Positions 53,079-62,968 are shown, counted from the first letter of the stretch. The stretch is DNA of 64,000 nt from Dysgonomonas sp. HDW5A (GCF_011299555.1 NZ_CP049857.1:4216001-4280000), one strand, 5' to 3'. The notes: generated by a model from the letters alone, not told the origin. Program-made: numbers and translations.

Positions 53079-54331
53079 TTGCGTAAACTTTGATTGTTAT
53101 TAAAGATGTATAACTTATAAAAAGTTTCGAACACGATAGAGCTTATGAAAATAATGACTAAAACATATAAGTTACATTTCAGAAATAAGATAGGTAATAG
53201 AGCAATAAAAAGAAATAAACTATAGAAAGTAGTCTTAAGCATAATGTTTTTATCACTATTAATTATCAGGTAATAATTGAGCAATGTATTTACTGCAAAA
53301 AATGTTGCCGAGATTGTCAATAATATTACATAAGGAATTGCGGGAGCCAATTCTTCTCCTCCCAGAAAAAGAACAATTTGTTTCGAGAAAATAAATATCA
53401 AAAGACTATAAAGAACTCCTACAAATATAGTTGCTATAAAAACCAACTTCGAAAAAGAATGATTCCTGTTTTTTATTAATCTTGGTAATACGGCAACAGG
53501 TACAGTTTGATACAAGGAGGTGAAAAGCCCAACCAATTTCATAGCCAAATCGTAATATGCAACTACGGTTTTGGTAAAAAGAATTCCGACTAAGACTATA
53601 ACGGTTTTATCTCTCAGGTTATAAGACAGTTTTGTTGAAAATATGGTAAAACTTTCAATAAAATAAGTCTTCATAATTTGAATGGATGGTAAGACAAAAC
53701 GAATTTTCTCTTTTACAAAAACTATGTATAAAGCAATCATTCCTCCAATGAAAGCTCCCAGTCCATTCAGTAATGGGATTTTAAAATAATCTGATTGATC
53801 TTTAATTACAAAAAATACCAAAACGAGAAAAATAGAACGGGTAAAGACATTTATGAAGGTCACATACTTCAATTTTTCGATGCCTTGAAAGAAAAATTGA
53901 GGAAATAGAAACTCATTAAATGTAAACGTAAATGCAAATAGATAAAGAATTTTATGTTCCCTCATAACAGGAAGCATCCACATACATAGTGCAAGTACGC
54001 CTAAGCAAATAATCCAGAGCATAAGTTTTAGTAATAGTATTGACGACACGACTTCTGATATTTTACGAGTATCATGTACATTCTCTGAAATACTTTTCGT
54101 TCCGGAAATATTAAATCCAAATTCTATTACAAGAGAAAAATATCCAATAATGGATTGTGCAAATACAACTGTACCATACATTTCGGGCCCTACAACCCGT
54201 ATTAAATAGGGATATGTAATCAATGGCACTAATAAATTGAAAATTTGAAGAAGTGACAGATATGAAAAATTTTCAATAAACTTATAGTTATTCTTAAAAG
54301 ATTGAGGTATTCTTAATTTACTCATCATCAA
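53066..54331 (-). CDS. wzx: Oligosaccharide flippase (Wzx)
   Basis: A 421-residue membrane protein with about twelve helices, of the polysaccharide transporter (PST/MOP) family. It opens with SYLSLLQIFNLLVPLITYPYLIRVVGPEMYGTVVFAQSIIGY, the standard first-helix pair. It would flip the undecaprenyl-linked repeat unit across the inner membrane before polymerisation by Wzy. Confidence 0.9.
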   Translation of the reverse strand: MMMSKLRIPQSFKNNYKFIENFSYLSLLQIFNLLVPLITYPYLIRVVGPEMYGTVVFAQSIIGYFSLVIEFGFNISGTKSISENVHDTRKISEVVSSILLLKLMLWIICLGVLALCMWMLPVMREHKILYLFAFTFTFNEFLFPQFFFQGIEKLKYVTFINVFTRSIFLVLVFFVIKDQSDYFKIPLLNGLGAFIGGMIALYIVFVKEKIRFVLPSIQIMKTYFIESFTIFSTKLSYNLRDKTVIVLVGILFTKTVVAYYDLAMKLVGLFTSLYQTVPVAVLPRLIKNRNHSFSKLVFIATIFVGVLYSLLIFIFSKQIVLFLGGEELAPAIPYVILLTISATFFAVNTLLNYYLIINSDKNIMLKTTFYSLFLFIALLPILFLKCNLYVLVIIFISSIVFETFYKLYIFNNNQSLRKWIL

Positions 54332-54392
54332 AAATTAATCATTAAATATGCCTTTATTTTCATAGCATAAACCACTTCATATCATACGGTCT

Positions 54393-55646
54393 TTAGCTTT
54401 TCTTTAAGCTATAGCATACTCCCTTATCTTTGATTGAAGCAGAAAAGTCTAAACCCTCAAACTCCTTATGTGTAACAGCTAGAACAACTGCATCGAATTT
54501 TGCTGTCGGAAGTTTAGTTTCAATATCCAATCCATACTCGTGATAAACCTCCTCCGGATTTGCCCACGGATCATATATTACAACATTAGTATCATATTCC
54601 TTCAACTCACGAATAACATCTACCACCCTGGTATTCCTAACATCGGGACAGTTCTCCTTGAAGGTTATGCCCAACACCAGAATATCAGCCCCTTTAACTT
54701 GAATACCTGATCTTATCATTTTTTTCACCACCTCGCTGGCAACATATTCGCCCATACTGTCATTCATACGTCTGCCCGAAAGAATTATTTCGGGGTGATA
54801 ACCGTATTCTTGAGCTTTTTGTGCTAAATAATAAGGGTCTACACCTATACAATGACCTCCCACTAACCCCGGGTTGAATTTTAAAAAATTCCATTTGGTG
54901 GCAGCAGCCTCAAGAACCGCAGTAGTGTCAATATCCATGCGATCGAATATCTTCTTCAGTTCGTTTACAAAAGCAATATTAATATCTCGTTGCGAATTCT
55001 CAATTACTTTAGCAGCTTCGGCGACTTTTATGGAGGGCGCTAAATGTGTACCGGCAGTTATAACTGAGGAATATAAGGCATTGACTTTTTCTCCTATTTG
55101 AGGAGTCGATCCTGAGGTTACTTTCTTAATTTTTTCGACTGTATGTTCTTTATCTCCCGGATTTATTCTTTCAGGAGAATATCCGGCAAAGAAATCTACA
55201 TTAAATTTGAGTCCCGATATTTTTTCTACAACCGGTATACAGTCATCTTCCGTAGCTCCCGGATATACCGTAGATTCGTAAATGACAATATCATCTTTGC
55301 CAACCACCTTACCTATAGTCTCACTCGCTCTATAAAGAGGAGTAAGGTCTGGACGATTATTTTTATCTACAGGAGTGGGTACAGTAACAATATAATAGTT
55401 ACAATCTTTAATATCATCAAGGTCGGATGAACAATATAATCCGTTCGTATCATCACTTTCGTTCTTTAATACAGATCGAAGAACCGACTCTTCCACCTCC
55501 AATGTACAATCATATCCACTCATCAGTTGATCAACCCGAGACTTGTTTACATCAAAACCGACTACAGGATATTTAGTTGCAAATAATCGGGCTAGTGGTA
55601 GTCCTACGTAGCCAAGACCTATAATTCCTATTTTAGCTTTATCCAT
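54393..55646 (-). CDS. Nucleotide sugar dehydrogenase (TviB/WbpO type)
   Basis: A 417-residue UDP-glucose/GDP-mannose dehydrogenase-family enzyme. The NAD fold opens IGIIGLGYVGLPLARLFA. The catalytic region FLKFNPGLVGGHCIGVDPYYLAQKAQEYGYHPEI holds the active Cys (in GHCIG). This variant with GVDPYYLA is typical of TviB/WbpO, which make UDP-GalNAcA or UDP-GlcNAcA. It lies 1 bp after a UDP-GlcNAc-4-epimerase-like gene, which supports UDP-GalNAcA synthesis. Confidence 0.9.
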   Translation of the reverse strand: MDKAKIGIIGLGYVGLPLARLFATKYPVVGFDVNKSRVDQLMSGYDCTLEVEESVLRSVLKNESDDTNGLYCSSDLDDIKDCNYYIVTVPTPVDKNNRPDLTPLYRASETIGKVVGKDDIVIYESTVYPGATEDDCIPVVEKISGLKFNVDFFAGYSPERINPGDKEHTVEKIKKVTSGSTPQIGEKVNALYSSVITAGTHLAPSIKVAEAAKVIENSQRDINIAFVNELKKIFDRMDIDTTAVLEAAATKWNFLKFNPGLVGGHCIGVDPYYLAQKAQEYGYHPEIILSGRRMNDSMGEYVASEVVKKMIRSGIQVKGADILVLGITFKENCPDVRNTRVVDVIRELKEYDTNVVIYDPWANPEEVYHEYGLDIETKLPTAKFDAVVLAVTHKEFEGLDFSASIKDKGVCYSLKKS

Positions 55647-55647
55647 T

Positions 55648-56652
55648 TTATTTCAGATTTTCCCAGTACCATTGGACTGCTTCTTTGAGACCTTGTTTCA
55701 TACTATATTGCGGATGATATCCGAGTAAACTTTCGGCTTTCTCTATACTTGCCAATGAATGAGGTATATCTCCCGACCTATTATCGCCGTATATTACTTC
55801 AATATTCGCTATTTGAGAGTCGTATTGACTCAAGTATTCTTTGAGATACCCAACTAATTGATTTAATGTAGTCCGTTCGCCATATGCAGTATTATATACA
55901 GTATTCAGAGCACTCTTATCAGAAACAGAAAGAGCCAGTAGGTTCATTTGAACTACGTTTTTGATATACGTAAAATCTCTTGAATACTCACCATCTCCAT
56001 TAATAACAGGTGATTCGTGATCTATTAGTTTCTTTACAAACAAGGGAATCACTGCTGCATAGGCTCCATTGGGATCTTGTCTACGCCCAAATACATTAAA
56101 ATACCTCAACCCAATACATTCCATACCATATGTTCTCGAAAATACATCTGCATATAATTCATTCACATATTTGGTTATTGCGTATGGCGACAATGGTTTT
56201 CCAATAACATCTTCCACTTTGGGTAATGACTTGGAATCACCATAAGTAGAAGAACTGGCTGCATAAATAAACCGCTTTACATTGGCTTCTCTTGCTGCAA
56301 CAAGCATATTCAGGAAACCTGATACATTAACATCGTTGCTCGTTATAGGATCGGCAATCGAACGGGGTACTGATCCTAAAGCGGCTTCATGTAAAACGTA
56401 ATCAACTCCTTTTGTAACTTTCTGACAATCTTCTATTTTGCGAATATCTCCGACAATTAACTTGAAGTTTTTATTATCAAATAAATGAAGTATGTTCTCT
56501 ATTTTACCGGTAGAAAAATTATCTAAGCAAACTACTTTACAATCCTGTTTTAGTAACTCTTCACATAGATTAGAACCTATAAATCCGGCTCCCCCCGTAA
56601 CTAGTATCGTCGAATTATTTAATTTGATATCCATAAGCTTTTCCATATCCAT
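55648..56652 (-). CDS. UDP-N-acetylglucosamine 4-epimerase-like SDR enzyme (TviC/WbpP type)
   Basis: A 334-residue extended SDR: NAD motif TGGAGFIGSNLCEELL, AASSSTYGDSKSLPKVED and the catalytic YxxxK in YAITKYVNELYADVF. Sequence order and the RYFNVFGRRQDPNGAYAAVIP block match WbpP/TviC. The listed start overlaps wzc by 38 bases; the ATG at 56634 (six residues shorter) gives a product closer to the usual family start. Pairs with the TviB-like gene. Confidence 0.88.
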   Translation of the reverse strand: MDMEKLMDIKLNNSTILVTGGAGFIGSNLCEELLKQDCKVVCLDNFSTGKIENILHLFDNKNFKLIVGDIRKIEDCQKVTKGVDYVLHEAALGSVPRSIADPITSNDVNVSGFLNMLVAAREANVKRFIYAASSSTYGDSKSLPKVEDVIGKPLSPYAITKYVNELYADVFSRTYGMECIGLRYFNVFGRRQDPNGAYAAVIPLFVKKLIDHESPVINGDGEYSRDFTYIKNVVQMNLLALSVSDKSALNTVYNTAYGERTTLNQLVGYLKEYLSQYDSQIANIEVIYGDNRSGDIPHSLASIEKAESLLGYHPQYSMKQGLKEAVQWYWENLK

Positions 56653-58930
56653 ATTTGTAGTTACTGTCTAAATGTGAATCATTTAAAACTAAATACATAT
56701 TCATTAATTTACCTTCTTCCTTTTGAGCATTCATAAAATTGACTGCAGTCTTAGGTGTAATACCTTCACGGACAATATACAAAGTAGCATCTACGTATTC
56801 ATCGATAAGGTATGTATCTGATACCAAACCTACTGGAGCAGTATCAATTATTATAAAATCATATTCTTTTTTAACCTCTGAAAGAAGCTCTTTGAGACGT
56901 GGATTCATTAGCAATTCATTCGGATTTGGAGGAATTGTTCCTGACTGCATAATTTTCAAATTCTTATGTAACTCCGAATCACTTACATAATTCTCCCATG
57001 GGTCTTCATCTGCTAAATAATCACTTAATCCTCTTTTGTTATCTAATTTTAAATATCTATGCAGTTTGGGATTTCTTATATCGCCTCCGATCAATAGTAC
57101 TTTCTTACCCGATAAAGCAAAACTCATTGATAAGTTTAAGCTTATAAATGTCTTACCTTCCCCTGTTGTAGTAGATGTAACTAGAATCAGCTGATTCACT
57201 TTATGATAAAATATAAAGTTCAGATTGTTTCTTAAAGAGCGAAACATTTCTGCTATTCCCGAGTTCTGGTTCGATTGTATTACAATTTGATCTTTAACCG
57301 CATTACGTGCAATCTGCCCGACAATAGGTATAGTGGATAATTTTTCAAGTTCACTTCTGTTTTTTATCTGCGTTTTAAAGAGGCTTCTTATATAAATAAC
57401 CAATATTGGAATTACAAGTCCTAAAATAAATGCAGTGAAAATAATAATCTGAGTTCTGGGAGCTATAGGTGGGGTATTCTCTTGAGGTGAAACTATAATA
57501 CGAGCTTTATTGGGTGTGGAAGCAATAGACAGATTTGTTTCCTCCCGTTTTTGCATAAGGAATAAAAACAGATTTTCTTTAATCTGCTGTTCACGCACTT
57601 TTTCAATCAAGCCTCTTTCTTGCTGAGGAATAGATGTTACTTTCGATTTTGTAGAGGAAGATTGTCGTAGAATATCCTGTTTTGCTACATTGTAAGATTG
57701 CTTCACATTTTTCAATGAGTTTACAATGCTATTATGCATATTATTAATATCGGCAGTCAGCCTTATATAGCTGGGGTTATCTTGCCCCATCCCTTTTAAC
57801 TGAACTTCAGAATTAAGTAGCTTATTATTATACTCTCCGATTATTTGAGTCAATCCCAAATCCGATATTCCGATATTGGGTATTACGGCAAGTTTATTGT
57901 TTGGATCATTTACAAAACGTTCAATTAAAGAAATCAGATTTATCTGAGTCTCTGCATCCATCAGCTTTTGATCGTTTACACCTGTCTGTTGAACAAACAA
58001 TTGAGCTTCGGAGGTTAAGTCCGTAATCTGATTTTCTTGTTTAAAGTTTACCACATTTTCTTCGGCACTACCCAATTCAACTGATATTTCTTTTAGTCTA
58101 TCATTAATAAAAATGGCTGTATTATAAGCTATCTCATTTTTAATATTGACATTCATTTCATTGTACTGCTTTATTAACTCCCTAAGTATGGCACTGCCTT
58201 TTTCTGTACTGTTACCCAAAAAAACAAGATTGAGTACCGACGATGTTTTACTGAATGGTGATACTGTCAATCGACCGCAAAGAGAGGAAACTGTTGATGC
58301 TATATCATTTATCTGGACATAGTACTCCTCTCCGTCAACAACCTCTTTTCCTGTCAATTGAATAGTAAGTTCAATATCGTCTACTTTTATTTTAGCAGGT
58401 AATACCTGTAGATTTTCGCTTATTTTATGATTTCCAGATGCACCATAAACTTCGTATTCAGCACCATTCTTTTGTATATAAAACTCAATATTTCCAATCT
58501 TATCCCGTTTTTGAGGATCAAAACTTACTAAGAATGGAGATTCCTTATATAATTCTATTTTCCTAAGTTTTTCATTAATATAATATACTGCTTGCAAATT
58601 CAATGTGTCTACAACTGAATACATCAAGTCGGGAGAAGACAGTATTGCAATTTCATTATCTAGATTATTAGTTGTTGATAACAAACCCAGAGCATTTAAA
58701 TCCAGTTCGGCAGCAGCATTGCTTTTGCCTGAGCCTTTGTCTTCATTCAACAATATCGACAACGATGACTTATATTCTTTTTGAGTTACAAGTATTCCCA
58801 TTGCACTAATGACCAAACAAATTATAACAGATATTATAAACCATTTCCAATAGCGCAAATATTCGAATACAGTATCCGCTAAAGATGTTGTATTATTGAG
58901 ATTCTTCCGATTTTCATTTCCTTTTTCCAT
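56615..58930 (-). CDS. wzc: Polysaccharide co-polymerase with tyrosine autokinase domain (Wzc-like)
   Basis: A 771-residue inner-membrane protein: Wzz domain with helices at about 31-52 and 492-515, a large periplasmic coiled-coil region between, and a cytoplasmic BY-kinase. Walker A is STTTGEGKTFISLNLS (near 590), Walker A' VLLIGGDIRNPKLH (the first acidic residue is Gly here), Walker B FIIIDTAPVGLVSD. The C-terminus has a tyrosine cluster (NYKYGYGKAYGYQIK) for autophosphorylation. It controls chain length together with the Wza-like protein 7 bp upstream. Confidence 0.93.
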   Translation of the reverse strand: MEKGNENRKNLNNTTSLADTVFEYLRYWKWFIISVIICLVISAMGILVTQKEYKSSLSILLNEDKGSGKSNAAAELDLNALGLLSTTNNLDNEIAILSSPDLMYSVVDTLNLQAVYYINEKLRKIELYKESPFLVSFDPQKRDKIGNIEFYIQKNGAEYEVYGASGNHKISENLQVLPAKIKVDDIELTIQLTGKEVVDGEEYYVQINDIASTVSSLCGRLTVSPFSKTSSVLNLVFLGNSTEKGSAILRELIKQYNEMNVNIKNEIAYNTAIFINDRLKEISVELGSAEENVVNFKQENQITDLTSEAQLFVQQTGVNDQKLMDAETQINLISLIERFVNDPNNKLAVIPNIGISDLGLTQIIGEYNNKLLNSEVQLKGMGQDNPSYIRLTADINNMHNSIVNSLKNVKQSYNVAKQDILRQSSSTKSKVTSIPQQERGLIEKVREQQIKENLFLFLMQKREETNLSIASTPNKARIIVSPQENTPPIAPRTQIIIFTAFILGLVIPILVIYIRSLFKTQIKNRSELEKLSTIPIVGQIARNAVKDQIVIQSNQNSGIAEMFRSLRNNLNFIFYHKVNQLILVTSTTTGEGKTFISLNLSMSFALSGKKVLLIGGDIRNPKLHRYLKLDNKRGLSDYLADEDPWENYVSDSELHKNLKIMQSGTIPPNPNELLMNPRLKELLSEVKKEYDFIIIDTAPVGLVSDTYLIDEYVDATLYIVREGITPKTAVNFMNAQKEEGKLMNMYLVLNDSHLDSNYKYGYGKAYGYQIK

Positions 58931-58937
58931 TTCTATA

Positions 58938-59762
58938 TCAACGGGTTAAGATGGCTACAACTGATATAACAGATACGATGATAGACAAGGCGGATAGTCC
59001 TATTGATTGCATAGTACCAAAGCTCGAATTGTTTCCTTTAGCTTTATTTGTCTCTACATAAAGTTTATCGTTTTGCTGCATATAGAATATATTTTCGTTT
59101 TTCAACAGATTTTTATCCTGCATATTTATTCTGTACATAACTGTTTCTCCACTTTCAAGTGTTCTTAGCAGCAATACATTATCTCTCTTACCATAAATAG
59201 TCATATCTCCGGCTTCGGCAAGGGCATCAAAAATGGTTATTTGCCCATTTTGGGAATTATATACTCCGGGTTTATTTACTTCTCCAAGAACAGAAACTTC
59301 AAAATTTAAGAATCTTACATTTACAATTGGTTTTTCGACGATATAGCGGGGATAAATAAGCGAAACCAAGTAGTCCTGCACTTCATTCGTTGTCATTCCT
59401 CCAACTTTTAGCGTTCCTAATACGGGGAAGTCTATTTTTCCGTCTTTGTTTACCATATAATTTTGTAAGCCTCCTGAATTGGCAGTTGACGGAGCAATGG
59501 TAGTTTGTAAAGGACTACTCAGATTGGTTGGCACTAATGGCAAATTAAAATCAACTGCGGCACCGGGTACTGTAGAGTTGACCGTGATGCTGATTATATC
59601 ATTAGGCATGATCTTGGCTTCATGCACAGAGGTAGATAATATCTCGGGAGAAATTTCTCCTGCATCTTTCAAATAAGGTAGTTGTTTATAACTATTACAG
59701 GAACTAAAGACAATAATAAAAAAGAGTAGCAAAGAAGTAAAATTTCCGGATAAATGTTTCAT
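58938..59762 (-). CDS. wza: Polysaccharide export lipoprotein (Wza-like)
   Basis: A 274-residue outer-membrane lipoprotein: signal peptide with lipobox ending at Cys22 (FIIVFSSC), a Poly_export domain (about 50-140, with IMPNDIISITVN and the DGKIDFPVLGTLKVGG segment), a SLBB domain (about 148-215; VSVLGEVNKPGVYN), and a C-terminal hydrophobic helix (about 248-272). This is first gene of the polysaccharide operon. The upstream 300 bp must hold the operon promoter, but none is clear. Confidence 0.92.
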   Translation of the reverse strand: MKHLSGNFTSLLLFFIIVFSSCNSYKQLPYLKDAGEISPEILSTSVHEAKIMPNDIISITVNSTVPGAAVDFNLPLVPTNLSSPLQTTIAPSTANSGGLQNYMVNKDGKIDFPVLGTLKVGGMTTNEVQDYLVSLIYPRYIVEKPIVNVRFLNFEVSVLGEVNKPGVYNSQNGQITIFDALAEAGDMTIYGKRDNVLLLRTLESGETVMYRINMQDKNLLKNENIFYMQQNDKLYVETNKAKGNNSSFGTMQSIGLSALSIIVSVISVVAILTR

Positions 59763-60077
59763 CGTTTCCTAAATAAAATGCTTGACTAATTATACTAAAA
59801 TATAAGATAAACTGTTATCGATTTTGAGACTAACACATAATATAATTTAATCACCCTACCACTTACTGACGTTTTGAATAAAGTCAATTAAAGAATAATA
59901 AACTTGTTAAATTGAATACTTAAACATATGAACATACATAGTATGTGATTAGTTCATATGAAGGACAACATCTTTTAAACTGAGGGATCGATTATGCTTG
60001 GATGTGAAAAGAGAGATTTTTTGAAGGCTTGCAACAGATGCTCTAGTTATCTCCTAGATTATCAGGGATAATATATC
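59763..60077. other. Spacer upstream of the wza-like gene
   Basis: AT-rich, with no coding frame and no UpxY/UpxZ-type anti-terminator gene. Contains the inverted repeat at 59925-59960. It is the presumed promoter region of the polysaccharide operon. Confidence 0.3.
59925..59960. repeat. Inverted repeat upstream of the polysaccharide operon
   Basis: CATATGAAC (59925-59933) and GTTCATATG (59952-59960) are perfect inverted copies. A nested pair, ACATAC (59932-59937) and GTATGT (59941-59946), lies inside. It is 163 bp upstream of the wza start and could be a binding site or hairpin. No second copy further away is seen that would make the segment invertible. Confidence 0.5.
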
Positions 60078-60302
60078 TTATTCATAACAGAAGGTCGCTT
60101 TAAAGCTATCGGCAATATCTAATGAATCGGTATAGATATGGAAATCAACATCTCTGGGCTTCATCAGTAAGCCCATTCTGGTAGAACCTACACGGTTAAC
60201 CATATATAAAATTGATTATCATTCACTTACTTCGTTCAAGCCTTCTACTATCTTTTCTGCTTTTGCCTGATTTTTTTCTGCTGTTTCTAAATAATTTTCC
60301 AT
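60078..60302 (-). pseudogene. Broken nucleotidyltransferase-like gene (annotated 'phosphoglycerate mutase family' in relatives)
   Basis: A minus-strand ATG at 60302 opens 27 codons (MENYLETAEKNQAKAEKIVEG...) ending in adjacent TGA TAA codons at 60216-60221. The same frame then continues with VNRVGSTRMGLLMKPRDVDFHIYTD to a stop at 60078. GSTRxGL followed by RDVDFH is a nucleotidyltransferase-type GSxR/DxD motif. From memory of intact relatives, the two stops fall where Trp-Glu would be, so point mutation rather than deletion broke the first part; the C-terminal two-thirds are lost. The IS21 element lies just upstream. Confidence 0.5.
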
Positions 60303-60345
60303 TTTTGATTAGTTTTTTGATTCGAGATATCCTGTCAATTCATTG

Positions 60346-60362
60346 ATAGCATATAGAGGTAC
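60346..60362 (+). repeat. Left half of a 30-bp palindrome split by IS21, with GTAC target duplication
   Basis: ATAGCATATAGAG (60346-60358) plus GTAC (60359-60362) on the left matches, in inverted form, GTAC plus CTCTATATGCTAT on the right (63100-63116). Removing the element and one GTAC restores a perfect palindrome. Confidence 0.75.
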
Positions 60363-60591
60363 GTGGAAAAAACGGATAAAATGACCCCTAAAAAACGCAG
60401 TAAAATGACCACCTGAAGTTATCCTTTCAAAATAGTCAAAAGTTGTCCTCGGGATTGGGGGCAAAAAGGAAGGAGATTCAGCCCGAGTTAAACTTCTATT
60501 AATTTATTAGCTTTCCCTTATTTGGGGTCCACTTGTTTTGCAAAAATACATATTCATATCAAAATATCATTGACAGGTCCATTTAAATTTA

Positions 60592-61338
60592 TCATTGGAA
60601 GCTGCTTTCATTCTTTGTTTTTCTTTTTCTGATTGATTCTCCGTACAATTCAACTCTTAAAGAATGGTGTACCAGTCTATCCAGGATTGCGTCAGCGACA
60701 GTCTTTTCCCCGATTGTATCATGCCATGCCTTTACCGGCATCTGTGAAGTGATCACCGTTGCTCGTTTTTGATGCCTGTCTTCTATGATATCCATTAGTA
60801 TTCCTCTGGACTGCGAATCGAAGGTTTGCATGGCAAAGTCATCGAGGATTAACAGATCAGTTCTTTCTATTCGCTTAAAATCATTTAAGATTGTTCCTTT
60901 TACCTTGACTATCTTTAATTGACTCATAAGTTTAGCGGTACTGGCGTAAAATACCCTGTATCCATCCTGACAGGCCTTATAGCCTAAAGCTGTGGCTAAA
61001 TAACTTTTCCCGGTTCCTGTAGGTCCTGTTATAAGCATGTCTTTACTATCTCTGACAAATTCGAGGGCCGCCAGGAGGTCCACCTGATTACGGTCCAGTC
61101 CGCGCTCGAAGCTATAATCTATATCTTCCAGGCAAGCATTATAGTGGAAGTTGGCTGCCTTAATGGCTCTTTCAATAGCCCTGTTTCGACGATTATCCCA
61201 TTCACTGGATACTAAATGGAAGATAAACTGGTCTTTTGTCATCTGCTCTTTTAGTGTATTTTCCAATGATGTCTTAAAAGCATCGTGCATCCCGTATAGA
61301 CGCATCTGACGTAGTTTTTCTAATGTTCGATTATTCAT
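60592..61338 (-). CDS. istB: IS21-family helper ATPase IstB
   Basis: A 248-residue DnaC/IstB-like AAA+ ATPase. Walker A ITGPTGTGKSYLATALGYKA is near residue 100, Walker B LLILDDFAMQ near 163, with the SRGILMDIIEDRHQKRATVITSQMP sensor region after. IstB multimerises on DNA and stimulates IstA. It follows istA by 55 bp; full length. Confidence 0.96.
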   Translation of the reverse strand: MNNRTLEKLRQMRLYGMHDAFKTSLENTLKEQMTKDQFIFHLVSSEWDNRRNRAIERAIKAANFHYNACLEDIDYSFERGLDRNQVDLLAALEFVRDSKDMLITGPTGTGKSYLATALGYKACQDGYRVFYASTAKLMSQLKIVKVKGTILNDFKRIERTDLLILDDFAMQTFDSQSRGILMDIIEDRHQKRATVITSQMPVKAWHDTIGEKTVADAILDRLVHHSLRVELYGESIRKRKTKNESSFQ

Positions 61339-61393
61339 GATTCTTTGTTGTTTTTGATTTGTTTAAAATTAACGTTAGCTTGTTCTTATATGA

Positions 61394-62968
61394 TTATTCA
61401 TAGTACTCTTTGCCTCTTATGTTTTCATGTTCAGGGATATCGCCAGTTTCTTCCTCTACCTCGACTTGTTCCGATTTGGTTTTCAGGATATCCTGTATCT
61501 CAAGGAAACTATACCTGCCATAGCTGTTGGCTAAGCGACAGGCGGCCGCCAGACGGGCAGGACCAACTTTACGAGCCAGATTCAATATGCCGGAGCATAT
61601 CTTGTTTGCCTGGTCTATATCTCGTTTTGTTTCCAGTATTTTACGGATATAACATTCATCATCTTCGTGTATCTCTGCTGCCTGAGCAAGGAACGTTTCC
61701 GGCGACCATTCCATGATAGCTTTGTGCTTAGGACTAAGATGTTCCGGTTTAAATGTATGTCGGAACTCCTTACGATCGCGGACATGAGTTGCCACACAAG
61801 TATATCCATCATAGATAAACACATCGCTGGCTGTATTAGATATTTTAAGTTTTTTATTGATGTAGATGTAAGGCACACTATAGATGTGAATGTCTTCCCG
61901 TAAACGCACGTACCCATCTCTGCCAACAGTAGTCATGACATGCTTCTTAATTTGATAACAGATAGGATTCAAAGGACCCTGCGTGTCTTTTTCTATATCT
62001 TCAAAATAGCTTCGACGGGAGTATTTACGATTAGTCATCGGACGATTGTTATAAAGTTCCAGAGCCGAACGGATAGCAGTGTTTAAACTCTTAAGATCCG
62101 GACAGTGTAACGACTCGATATGAGTAAAAATATCTTTATAAGTCAACTTAACAGCATTCTCAACATGGGATTTATCACGAGGCTTACGCACACGGGCCGG
62201 AACAACAGTTACACCATAATGTTCGGCAAAACGTTCAAACTCTTCATTCAGTAAAGATTCGTAACGTCCGGGGTTGATTACTGCTGCTTTTAAATTATCC
62301 GAGACAATAGCTTGGGGGACTCCTCCATAGTAGTAAAACGTATTTTCACAAGCTGAGATAAAGTCTTCTTTGCTTTGACCTGCGACCGCTTCAACATAGG
62401 TTAATAAACTACATCCAAGGATGGCTACAAAGACATCTATCTGACGGGGTGATTCCCCATGAGGGTAAATCCATAGCTTCGATCCGGTGTAGTCGACAAA
62501 CATTTTATCGCCGGCCTTATGCTCCATACGCATGGTAGGGTTGGTAATTAACCGGTAACGCTGTAAGGCTAACCGGAACTGTGTTAACCCATAACCATCA
62601 GGGTGGTTTTCAATGTAATCATGCCATTGTTTAAGAGTTGTCATACCCTTTTTAGTGAGTGCTTTACAAATATCAGGCAGAAGAGATTGTAAGGTATCCT
62701 GACGAGGATTGGGTGTGGAGGGTTGGTGGCAGACACAAAACAACTCATGCAGTTCGGAATCGCTCTTGGATAAAAACTCTTCGTAGCTCATATCCAGACT
62801 GTTCCATTGATGGATATACTTCTTGATAGTATTACGTGAGATGTGGACCATCCCGGCAATAGGTTTGAGACCTGTCTGGGCCTCATACAAACGGATAATT
62901 GTTCTTAATTTGTTCATAGTAATGGTCTTATTAGGCATAAATCTTAAAGTTTTAGTTTGCTTTTGCAA
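61394..62968 (-). CDS. istA: IS21-family transposase IstA
   Basis: A 524-residue DDE transposase. N-terminal helix-turn-helix (IIRLYEAQTGLKPIAGMVHISRNTIKKYI) and an rve core: the first Asp lies in GDKMFVDYTG (near 153), the second in PQAIVSDNLKAAV, and the Glu in RKPRDKSHVENAV. A C-terminal beta-barrel-like part follows (YIYINKKLKISNTASDVFIYDG). Length is normal, with no frameshift. Confidence 0.96.
   Translation of the reverse strand: MQKQTKTLRFMPNKTITMNKLRTIIRLYEAQTGLKPIAGMVHISRNTIKKYIHQWNSLDMSYEEFLSKSDSELHELFCVCHQPSTPNPRQDTLQSLLPDICKALTKKGMTTLKQWHDYIENHPDGYGLTQFRLALQRYRLITNPTMRMEHKAGDKMFVDYTGSKLWIYPHGESPRQIDVFVAILGCSLLTYVEAVAGQSKEDFISACENTFYYYGGVPQAIVSDNLKAAVINPGRYESLLNEEFERFAEHYGVTVVPARVRKPRDKSHVENAVKLTYKDIFTHIESLHCPDLKSLNTAIRSALELYNNRPMTNRKYSRRSYFEDIEKDTQGPLNPICYQIKKHVMTTVGRDGYVRLREDIHIYSVPYIYINKKLKISNTASDVFIYDGYTCVATHVRDRKEFRHTFKPEHLSPKHKAIMEWSPETFLAQAAEIHEDDECYIRKILETKRDIDQANKICSGILNLARKVGPARLAAACRLANSYGRYSFLEIQDILKTKSEQVEVEEETGDIPEHENIRGKEYYE

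Noticed and set aside
59763-60077. Invertible capsule promoter
   Set aside because: Only one closely spaced inverted repeat is present. The known inverting regions need two copies flanking about 200 bp, and I found no second copy.
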